Source: Baffinella frigidus
Lineage: Eukaryota > Cryptophyceae > Cryptomonadales > Baffinellaceae
Reading direction: 5' to 3'
Length of the DNA: 15,054 nucleotides
NCBI GenBank assembly: GCA_026770585.1
Contig: MU646409.1
Coordinates: 625,243-640,296 of the forward strand
Shown here: positions 1 through 9,400 of the stretch, one piece after another
How positions within the stretch are numbered: the stretch's first letter is position 1
Layout of the letters: each line of letters opens with the position of its first letter
Position numbers and translations under genes: made by a program
The notes under the pieces: generated by a model
Seen by the model: only the letters and a program-made list of their open reading frames with translations
What the model was told of the DNA's origin: nothing
Databases searched by the model: none

Positions 1-203
1 TATATATATATATATATATATACAAACATGATGTATACAATATATAAATATATATAATATATAAATATATATAAATTATAAATATATATGAAACATCAAT
101 ATAGATATAAACATAAATATAAATACTAATAGATTGATTGATTGATAGATAGATAAATACAGAAAGATAGATAGATAATTAGATAGATAGATAGATAGAT
201 AAT

Positions 204-246
<43 letters not shown>

Positions 247-295
247 AAAGCTTTAGATCATATATATATAGATAGCTGGATATATAGATATAGAT
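1..295. repeat. AT-rich and (GATA)n microsatellite region
   Basis: An alternating TA run occupies about 1-22, followed by TATAAATA-like AT-rich sequence to about 120. Tandem GATA units (GATAGATA...) run from about 143 to 245, and more AT-rich sequence follows to 295. No coding signal is visible. Base composition differs sharply from the GC-rich DNA that starts near 340. Confidence 0.9.
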
Positions 296-337
296 GGAGA
301 GAGAGAGAAAATGAGAGAGCGAGAGAGAGAGAGAGTG
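296..337. repeat. (GA)n microsatellite
   Basis: A nearly pure GAGAGA tract marks the boundary between the AT-rich left edge and the GC-rich coding region. The long frames that read through it on the minus strand are low-complexity Ser/Leu translations and are not genes. Confidence 0.85.
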
Positions 338-753
338 AGCCTTCCCTCAGTTGGAAGGCACGGGGCATCACCAGGCAGGGGAGGAGAGAAAGGGTGCCTG
401 CTGCCGGCACCAGCCCTTTGAGGGACGCATCCTGCGTCCTTGCACGAGTCGAAGCAGGCCTGAGCAAGCAGCACTCCCGGGGCAGCACTCGAGGCCTCGC
501 GCGATCGCGGGCGGGACCTCTGTTGGGACGCTCGTGGTGGCAATGGACTTGGTCACCATTCGACGAGCGGTGTCTTGGTGACGCGGTGCACTGTGGTGTG
601 GCTCGCCACGCGCACGTCCTTGCTGGCTCACTTGATGCTCCTTCCTCACGCGGTGCACCGTGCGGCGCGGCGACCAGTACAGCGTCCCGCCTCGCACCTA
701 GGGCTGCATGCATCGAGCGATGGCTTGCTGACCTTGCGAGGCTCTCCCGGCAG
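338..753. other. GC-rich stretch, no exon resolved
   Basis: This stretch lies upstream of the first recognisable plus-strand exon. It should hold the 5' exon or exons of that gene, because the exon at 754 begins in the middle of a codon and needs one base from an earlier exon. Several frames are open here, but none shows a recognisable protein or a phase-matched donor that I could choose. A CT-rich stretch ending in CCCGGCAG directly before 754 looks like a 3' splice site. Confidence 0.4.
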
Positions 754-1709
754 TGCCGTCGATCGCCTTCACGCCCGCCCCGCGGCGCACCAAGACCTCG
801 GTGCTGGCCATCGACTTCGCGGCTGAGTCGCCTCTCTCGCAGACCGAGGCCCCGATCCTCCGCGCTACTCTCCAGGTAACCCCCCCCCGCCCCTATCTTC
901 TCTTTCCCGCCTCTGCTCTCCCTCCACACCTGGCTGGAGGGGCAGGCACGCGAAACGGGCTGAGACAGTTGTTCTCGGTGGGCAGGCGTCCTTCAAGGAG
1001 AAGGGATCGGATTTGCGAGATTCGCTCTGGCGCTCCGCCAAGCTGCGCGCGCTGGTGCCGGGGCTGCGCCAATTCTGCGATGCGAGGTACCCCACCCCCC
1101 TAAGCCCTAAGCCCTCAACCATTAACCCTAAACCTTGTACCCTGAACCCCAAACCCTCAACCCTCGACCCTCAACCAAACCCCCTGAACCCTAGACCCTA
1201 AACCCATAGCCCTAAACCATAAACCCTAAAGCAGCGACGCAAACTGGCTGGCAAAGCGCCCCGCTGACATCGCGGTGGGAAAGTGGCTCCACATTGCCCG
1301 CTCCCTCGGTAGCTTCGCTGCGATGGAAGACAGTGAGGAGAGTACCGATGAGGCCGCGGATGAGGCCGAGGATGCGACGGAGGCAGTTGCTGAACGGTCG
1401 TGCCCGTCCCAAGCCCCTGCACCCCCCTGCGCCTCTTCGCGCCCCCCCGCACCCCGCAACCCCCGCGCTCGCAGGGGACGCAGCGCGCTGCGGAGCACCA
1501 TGCGCCTGCTGCTTTGGTGCAGTCCCATGCGCGTGATGTTTCAAGATCACTGTGCCCTTGCCACGTCTTCTGCATGGGAATACAACAGAACACCACTCGC
1601 ATTTGACTACACCATGCTGCTCTACATTTTCTCTGCCCTCTCAACACCTCACTCCCGCAACGCAGGTGACGTGGCGGAGGAGATGGAGATGGTTGGGGGG
1701 ATGCTGTGA
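754..1709 (+). CDS. Unrecognised protein, partial, at least 3 exons, acidic C-terminal region
   Basis: I read exons 754-875, 986-1086 and 1235-1709 (stop TGA at 1707-1709). Junctions are CAG|GTAACC...GGCAG|GCG and GCGAG|GTACCC...AAAGCAG|C. The first is phase 0; the second splits a Ser codon. The readable part gives TSVLAIDFAAESPLSQ, then SFKEKGSDLRDSLWRSAKLR, then DANWLAKRPADIAVGKWLHI, a helical-looking, charged protein. An acidic stretch (EESTDEAADEAEDATEA) follows, and the end is GDVAEEMEMVGGML. The middle of the last exon (about 1400-1660) is Pro/Arg-rich and may be a retained or in-frame intron: a phase-1 donor such as the GT at 1341 or the one at 1332 could join the acceptor before 1665. 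I do not recognise the family. The 5' end is missing. The gene is tail-to-tail with the fusion gene, about 515 bases apart. Confidence 0.5.
1087..1234 (+). repeat. Intron of the plus-strand gene made largely of CCCTAAA-like repeats
   Basis: After a GTACCCCACC donor, nearly the whole intron (about 1098-1230) is degenerate telomere-like repeat in the C-rich sense, with units such as CCCTAAACC, CCCTGAACC and CCCTCGACC. The repeat runs straight into the 3' splice site, ending CCCTAAAGCAG. Each unit supplies pyrimidines and a CTAA core resembling a branch point, and contains no AG. Confidence 0.7.
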
Positions 1710-2224
1710 GAAGAGGGCGACTAGTCGCAAGGTCAAGAATCGGTGTGGTGTAGTTGCCCGGTGGGGGGGGGCGTGGCTGCGATGCGTAACTTGTCAAGAA
1801 GTGAAGATGCTTCACTAAGCAGAGATATTTTGCCACCTTCACCGGGTGCTGCACCTCTGCTGGAGAGGGAAATGCAGATGCTGGAGTGTACAGGGGTATC
1901 TCGAAGGCAAGGACCCACAGGCACCCCCGCGGATGGACCATCGCAGCATCCTAGCACTGGGCCTTCCGCAGAAGTGCTCTGAGGGCCGCGTGCGGATGTG
2001 TACAGGATGTATTCGAGATGCAATTGGATGCGCATCACCACGGATCTGTACATGCGTGCCCCCTCTGATGGGCGGCCAGCAGCCCCGCCCCTCTGCTGCC
2101 GCCAAGGGGCGGACGCCTGCTCCGCCGAGAGACGGAGCTGCCGCCGCGGAGATGGTGGCACGCCAGACTCTGCCCGTCACACACTACCACACACAGTTTG
2201 AGTGACGCGTGACGACCGACAGAG
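1710..2224. other. Convergent intergenic / 3' UTR region
   Basis: This region lies between two genes whose stops face each other (1707-1709 on plus, 2225-2227 on minus) and presumably holds both 3' UTRs. I see no AATAAA-type signal at a convincing place on either strand and no recognisable protein. A CG-rich segment with open frames on both strands (about 1840-2200) shows no familiar motif. Confidence 0.45.
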
Positions 2225-5200
2225 TCAGTCGCGCGGCACGGCAGACGCTGTTACCGGCACGTGGCGCTCGAGGCCGAGTCCGGTGACGGCAGAGAGGAGC
2301 GAGTCAAGGACGAAGTCGGGGGCAGCGTCAGGAGAGGCGGCGGCGAGGGCCGCGCGGTTTGCCACGCCCGTCAGTACCAGCGCCGTTGCGTACCTGCGCC
2401 GCCACGCCACGGTGTTGAGGCTTTGGGGTTTGGGGTTTAGGGCAGAGGTGCGTGTCAAGGAGGGCGCCGAGGGACGGAGGCTGGGTCAGAAGAGGAGGTG
2501 GGGCGATGCAGCAAGGGGATTCGCGCGCACAAGGACACGCACCGCCCTGCGGGTGGTGCTAGCCTCCACAGAATAGCCCTACGGTAGGACCCTAGGGCGG
2601 TGAGTGTGCGTGTTGTGTGGGTATCTAGGCTCTAAGGGCACCTATGGATGCAAGGTTATGAGGACTCCGAAGTAGATTCCTGGTAGAGTTGAGATGTTGG
2701 GGAGTGACGGGGGTACCCAGCGGAGTTGCCGAAGGCCACATCCGTGTCTAGTCGGTCGCCCACCTGCGTTTAGGGTTTAGGGTTAGGGTTGAGGGTTGAG
2801 GGTTGAGGGTTGAGGCACGCACGTGCTCTCGACCCCAAAAGATCCTGGTGGTTGTCTAGTCTGTCACCCAAGAGATCTTGGCGGTTGTCTAGTCTGTCAG
2901 ACCACCCTCCAGAGAGCGTCAAAGGTCACGTGAGCAGACGCCAACCGCGTTAGAGGCCACGCCGCGTGAGAGTCCACGATGAGGGTGTCGGTTGTGGCAG
3001 TTGGCAGGCAGTATGGAGCGCGCATGCCCTCTTTCGTCCCTGCTCGCACACACCTTCCGCCCCTCCATCCCAAACCGCGGCGCACCAGGCGTGCCCTCTG
3101 ATTCACCAGCCTGAGACTTGGAGACTCGCAGGAGCCTCGGCGCACCTCTCCACGGTCTGCACACAGCACCTGGGCCCCCATCGCCCACCCACCACTTTCA
3201 CGCCGTCCTTGTTCGTCTTCCTGCCACCTGCCATCCGCACCCGCCGCGGGAGGGCGAGAAGCACCCACGATGGCATCACTGTGATGGTAGCGGGGTGCTA
3301 GCATGACAGCAGCATCGTGCTGCCCGGGGCGGGGCGGGCGGGGGATGAATGAAGGATGATGGCGGGCGGGGCGGGTAGGAGGTGAACCATGATGGCGCGC
3401 GTGGGGTCTTGGATGCCGCAGCGCTGGGCAACCAGGTCCACGAGGAGCAAGGATGGCTTCCCGGCGATGATCGCCTTTCCGCCCGAGGCTGCCTCCAGCG
3501 CGGCCAGCTGCGCCCCGTTCTGCCGCCCGCAGAGAGGTACACCCGCTTTGTTGAATGCGCCCACACGTCGCCGTCGCGCTCACTCTCCCCCCTCGCTCCC
3601 AGCCCAGCCTTGATCATCCCTCAACAAGGAGAGCGGGTGCACTGACATGCGACTCGAGAGTTGCGAGGAGCGTTAGCGGATGGTGCATGGGTGGCGAGCA
3701 GCGTGACTTGGAGGCGGGAGTCGGAGGACGCTCGCAATGGAGGGGGGGGGGCGGGAGGACGCGAGAGGGGGGGGGCGCGGAGGGAAGGTGGCACGCACCT
3801 CCGGCATGAGAAGGTCGCCGACGCGGTTGGCAGCATCAGGGTTGGTGCCGATGAGCACGGCGCCGCGCTGCACGTACGCGGAGGCCACGGCCAGCGATGC
3901 CCACGAGAACCCCGTGTCCCACCCTGACACCACCGCGCCCACCTGCTCCCCGCCACGAAATGGTCACCAACCAGCCTGCCATCAAAAGCCTGTTGATCTC
4001 AGCCCTGGCCACCTATCTGGCTCCCAGTCCCAGCCCTGGCACAGCCCTAGGCAGGGCTGAGAAGAGCTGGGAGCCAGAGGCTTCCCTCCAGAGGCCCGGC
4101 GGTCGGACGCACGTCGGACGCCTGCCGTGTCGCACCTTTCGGCTTTCGGGGTTAGGGCTTAGAGTTTAGGGGTGGGACTCGCTCGCAACTATGGCGCAAC
4201 GCCCCCCATCGCAGACGCGGCTAGCCCAGGCCACGCGGCAAGCGGCGGGGACTATGCCCCGGAAGCACGGGAAGCACCTGAGGGTCGAGTTGGAGTTGTG
4301 CGAAGGCAGGCTCGTCGAGCGGGCCGCGGAAGGTCACGGCTTCGATTCCCGCGAGAAAAAGCTCGTCGATCAGCCCCGCCTGTCCGATCACAAACGCTTT
4401 TCGCACCTGCGAGCACCCCGAGACGTTACTTGTCTCTCTCTCTACCTCGCGCGCGCGCTCTCTCTCTCTTTCTAGCTCGCTCGCTCTCGCGCGCTCTGTC
4501 TGTCTCTCTCTCTCTCTCGCTCGCGCGCGCGCGCTCGCTCTGTCTCGCGAACACTCACAGGCCACACACATCATCATATATGTATCTCTCGTTCACACAC
4601 ACACACACACAAAGACACCCGACGGCATCACGCGCACACCCTCGCTGGCGCCCAGGCCTCGCCTGCAGGCAGAGGTTCGAGCCGTGAGCCTACAGGCAGA
4701 GGTTCGAGCCGTGATGGCGTTGGAGCCATCCCATGAGAGAGTGTGCGGGGCGGCACCGCTCTCGCTATGTCGCTCTGGCACAGCATGGAGCCTCGGAGAC
4801 GCAGGTGGCGTGGAGGGCGATGCGGGGGGGCAGGTTGGCGTGGCGCACCTCCGGGTAGGCAGTCTGGAGCAGGATAGCTGCCGCGAACGCTGACGTCACC
4901 ACCTGCTCCCCACCACCCTTTCTTCACACACCTGTCACCACCGAGACCAGCTTTCGCCACCGTGGCCTACGTTACTTTCCACTAACCGTGTCTAAATGTG
5001 TCCTTGGTGACACACCAGGCACACCGCACGGTGGCATGCACAGCGAGAGTCTCGCCCTGGCTGGCTGGCGCACACCTCCTGGTGGGGTTGCGTCTCCCGT
5101 GAGGGGCATGACCCCTTCGCGCGCGAGCGTGGTCTCTCTCTCTCTCTCGCTCTCTCGCTCTCTGTCGCTCGCTCGCTCACTCTTCACGGGGCCATGGCGC

Positions 5201-6349
5201 GCAGGGTAACGAAGCAGGGAGACAGTGCACGCAGGCGCCACATCGCGCGAAATAAACGCACGATGCACGACTGGAGGAGAGAGTGGCGCCGCTGCACGAC
5301 TGGAGGAGAGAGCACGCCTCCAGGCCTCGCGAGGCGATGGGTGCGGGGCAGGGGATGGGCAGGGACAGGGGCCAGGAAGAGGCAGGCATCAGGGGAGGGG
5401 GGGAAGGATTCGGGGCAGGGAGGCAAAGGGGTGGGGAGGGGGGGCAGGGGTCGGGGCAGCGGTGGTGTGGCAGCGGTGCGGTGCAGGCGTCGGGGATGGG
5501 GGCAGGGGGCGGGGCAGGGGGGGGGCTTGCCTCGTGTTCGGCAGCCTCGAAGCCTTTCTCGGCGAGAGAGGCCACCACCTGCGAGGACAGGCCGCCATGT
5601 CACTGTCACACGGACCCGACGCATATGCCTCGAGAGCGACCTACACGCCCCAAGCAGGACACGCTCGCTACCCTTGTGAGGCCGCCACTAGACAATCCAC
5701 CTGGTGGTGCAAGCTGAGAGATGGCAATTTCTTGTGGCGTCGCGTGGGCAGCACCTGGCGCCTGCTCTTGGCAGAGTTGTTGGTGATGAAGAGGATCGAC
5801 TTGCCCATCTCCCGGAGCCTTACCACCGCCTCCTGCGCCCCCGGGATGGCATGCCCCCCCCCCCACAGCACCCCGTCCATGTCCAGCAGGAAATGGTCAA
5901 AGTCTCGCGTCAGCTCCGTCCCCCCCTCAAGGGCAGCCTTGGCACCCCCCGTCTCCGCTGGCGGAGCGACGGCACCCGGATCGGTACCACGGTACGCTTC
6001 CGACGGTGGTACGGAGTCTGTGCCACTGCCCTCCGCCACTGACTCGGTGCCGGGCGGCTGTGCGATGTCGCCCCAGAGACGGGCGTTGGGAGGAGGGGCG
6101 TGGCGGAGGTGCAAGGCAGCCGCTTGGCCGACGACGATCACGGCTGGGGAGAGCGAGTGACCTGCCAACCAGGCAGGATACACGCGAGCTCAGGCACGGT
6201 GATGAGCGCTGGGAGAACCGAATGACTGCAACGTTGGCTGACTCGGTAGCGGCCACCGTAGCACGCAAGATGCATGGCGTGTCAAGAACGTCTGCCTCCC
6301 GTCGAGGGCTGGCAGGCACCTGTCGTGTGTGTGTGTGAAAGAGAGAGAT

Positions 6350-6382
<33 letters not shown>

Positions 6383-6453
6383 GGGGAGCGAGCGAGAGAG
6401 AGAGAGAGGAGAGGACAAGAGAGCGCGCGCGAGAGAGAGAAAGAGAGAGAAAA

Positions 6454-6492
<39 letters not shown>

Positions 6493-9400
6493 AGCAAGAA
6501 AGAGAGCGACAGAGAGAGATGAGACACCTTCGGTAACAGCGGCGATGGTCTCGAGGGTGCCGCGCCACTCCTCCTGCTTATCCGGGTGGCCAGCCCACCT
6601 GATGACGAGCACAGGCGTGGACGGCACACGCCCAGCCTCGACAAGAGACCAACACAGTCCCGCCAGCCGCGACCCCCCCATCAGAACAACCTGCCCCACA
6701 CCCCGCACCCGCGCTTACTCCGGAGTGCTGCCACTCTCACAATACGAGGCGGAAAATGTATCCAGCATAACGTAGGGGTCGGAGTCTGTGGTTGCTTTCC
6801 CTTAGAGTTCTGGGAGGGAGTTGGGTGGAGAGCTTCGGAAGAAGGGGTTTGGCATGCGACGCTCTGGAGGCTTCGGGAGGCAACGCTCAGGGTGAGCAGG
6901 GCAGAGAGATGTAGCGGGATGGCGGGAGACGAGTGTCGGGGGGTGGTGGGATTGGAGAGAGACACTTGACGAGACAGGGGGGTGTGGTGGGATGGAGAGA
7001 AACGAGAGTGTCGACGGCAGAAAAGCCCTGGAGGTCGTGCGGGGCCTTTCCGTGCAGATCGAACCCCGAGAGTACCTATCAGGGAGTGCGTCCAGATCAG
7101 ACGTAGTTGGAGAATGCGTCGTGGAGACGCAATTGGAGGTTCAAATACCTTTTCTAGGGACGAGCAGTGGTCCGTGGGGCCCACAACACGTGCACGGAAG
7201 CGCGAGGAGGGGTTTAGTGTTTAGGGTTTGGGTTTTAGGGTTTCGGATTTACGGTTGAGGGTTTGGTGTTTAGGGTTCAGGGTTTAGGGTTCAAGGTTTA
7301 GCGTTCAGGGTTCAAGTTTTGGGGTTTACGGTTTACGGTTGAGGGTCTACAGTTTAGAGATAGGGTTCAGGGTTTGGGGTGTAGGGTTTAGGGTTTAGGG
7401 TTTAAGTTCTGAAGTTAAGGGTTTAGGGTTTAGGGGTTAGGGTTTAGGGTCCAGGGTTTGGGAGGTTGGGGGGTTGGGGATTTGGGTGGAGGATTTAGGG
7501 TTTGGGGTTTAAGGTTTGGGCTTTATGTGTTAGGGTTCAGGGTGTTGGGTTTAGGGCTTAGGTTTGAGGGTTCATGTGTCAGGGATTAGGGTTCAGGATT
7601 TAAAGTTTAAGGTTGGAGGCTTAGGGTTTAGGGTTCAGGGTTGAGGTGTTAGGGTTTGGGGTTGAGGTTTTAGTGTTCAGGGTTTAGGGTTTGGGTAGGC
7701 ATCGGCAGGTGGGGGAGCATGAGGCGGGAAGAGGGAAGGAGGGGAGAGAGGACCGCGAATGAGCGGGAGAGAAGAGGGTCAGTCAGCGGCACGCCCGCGA
7801 GGAGGGGCCCGGTGATTGCCGACGACAGCCCGGGGACCACTCGGAACGCGACTGCCGCCTGCCGCCCCCCGCAGGCTTCAGGCTTTGGAGCCGCCACGGG
7901 GGTGATGGTGTCTGTGAGTTGTAGCGCTGTATCTGTCCATCTGGGCGCAGCAACTTGGTCAGCGCGGGTTGTATCCCCTCGGTACCTTGATCCGTCTGTG
8001 CTGTCTAGTACCAACCAGGTTGGTACTAGACAGCTTCGGGCACTCCGGGTAGCGTGCCGCGCTCTCTCAGACACATACAACCCCTACCTCTCTCTCTCTC
8101 ACACACACACTCTCTCTCTCCTTCTCTATATCTATCACACACCCTCTCTCTGTTACACACACACACACAAACAGATAGAGAGAGAGAGAGGAGAGAGAAA
8201 AAGCGGCTTCGGCACGTGGCGCGCGGATGAAGGCCTCGAGGGCTGCCGGCAGCCTTGAGGAGGAGAGGCGCTGCGAGGAGATGCGAGGAGAGCCTCGGAG
8301 AGCGGAGAGCAACGACACGAGGACGAGACAGTGCGAACAGATGAGACAGAGAGAGGAGAGACGGGCATGGACCTTGGCGAGTGTCTCGACCTCACCACGT
8401 GCGCGGCCAAACACAAAGGGGTCTCCAGCTTTCAGGCGCACCACCTTCTTCCCCGCACCCATCTCCTGCTCATCCCCTCCAATCAGAAGCCTCATCAGCA
8501 TCCCCTTCACTGAGTACCCTCCTCAACCTCCCCTGCAATCACCACCTGGAATCTCCAGTGATGTGCGTCACGTGCAACGACACACACCATCGCCCGATCT
8601 TCCCCTCCGATCAGTGCCCTCATCAACCTCTCCTCCGAAAGGAAGCAGAGCCATCCTGCAGAACCAGGTCCAGTGTCCGCCTATGTTGGGAGCTCCAAGA
8701 ACCTGAAAGACCTAACGGATCAGTAACCTCATGGATGTCCCCTCGAATGAGTAACTTTCTGAAGCTCTCCTCCGATGAGTACCTTCTCAGGTACTGTGCG
8801 TCGCATGCAACCACAGCTCCCAAATGTGCGAAGGCACAGAGGAATCCATCCGGCGTGCCTCTTGCAAGACGCGAGAAGGCTTTGGGATTTAGGGTGTTGG
8901 GTTAAAGGTTTAGGGTTTAGGTTTAGGGCTGGAATTTAAGGGTTAGGGCTGGGGTTTCGGGTTAGGGCGAGGGTTTCAGGGTTAGGACCTGAGCGAGCGA
9001 GACGAGGAGGCGCTCGATCTCTGCCTGCGGTGTCGACGTCGAGTCCCCTCCCCTGCGAATGAGAGACATCGAGCGGGTGGGTTGCGTGCCGCCAGAAACC
9101 CTGCCCGCGTCTGCGGTTGCCATCGGCATGCACGCATGCGCTGCGTGCGTGCGGCCGTGCCAGCGTGACGCTGCCACCTCACCACGGCGCGCTGGCACAA
9201 CGCTGGCACGCGAGAGGGCAGGCGGGGCGGCAGAGGGGAGCGGGGCGGGACCGCTTGCCCACGAAGTGGCGGGTGCACGACTGCGGCGCGAGCGCGAGGA
9301 GCTTCTCGTCGGCCAGAGCGTCGTACACCACGGCGTCAGCACGTTCCAGAGCCTCCCTGGCCCCCACCTGCCCAACCAGGGTCGCGCGTTGGGATTGCGG

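Larger units (their letters stand above)
2276..5901 (-). other. HAD-superfamily phosphatase domain (phosphoglycolate / p-nitrophenyl phosphatase type), exons 8-15
   Basis: The domain spans about residues 388-660. Motif I is LLDMDGVLW (392-399; Asp394 is the expected nucleophile, Asp396 the acid/base). Motif II is FITNNSAKSR (424-433, Thr427). The cap (type C2) follows with VVTSAFAAAILLQ (453-465), FVIGQAGL (475-482), VGAVVSGWD (514-522) and IGTNPDA (544-550). Motif III Lys is in GKP (Lys582), motif IV is VGDRLDTDV (606-614), and the end is ALVLTGV (625-631) and PDFVLDSLL (642 onward). All catalytic residues are present, so activity is expected. The closest families are eukaryotic phosphoglycolate phosphatase, which removes phosphate from 2-phosphoglycolate made by Rubisco oxygenation, and the related pyridoxal-phosphate and p-nitrophenyl phosphatases; these cannot be separated by motif. 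In a plastid, phosphoglycolate is the natural guess (inference). Confidence 0.92.

Noticed and set aside
258-929. Minus-strand open frame of 223 codons
   Set aside because: It opposes the plus-strand exon at 754-875 and ends in Ser/Leu/Tyr/Ile repeats translated from GA and GATA microsatellite.
1198-1941. Minus-strand open frame of 247 codons
   Set aside because: It lies over the plus-strand exon 1235-1709 and a Pro-rich GC stretch. No motif is visible, and it looks like a shadow frame in GC-rich DNA.
4661-4714. tRNA gene suggested by GGTTCGAGCC (B-box-like)
   Set aside because: No A box, acceptor stem or anticodon arm can be formed around either copy; it is part of a tandem duplication in an intron.
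6190-6708. SUMT exon 7 frame continuing into Ser/Leu-rich sequence
   Set aside because: The frame stays open only because the GA/CT microsatellite lacks stops. The family alignment needs a splice at 6528 to 6161.
6681-7184. Minus-strand open frame of 167 codons
   Set aside because: It reads through intron 6 and exon 6 in the wrong frame. The correct frame at 7004-7075 gives VLSGFD...AVDTL, which joins SUMT sequence on both sides.
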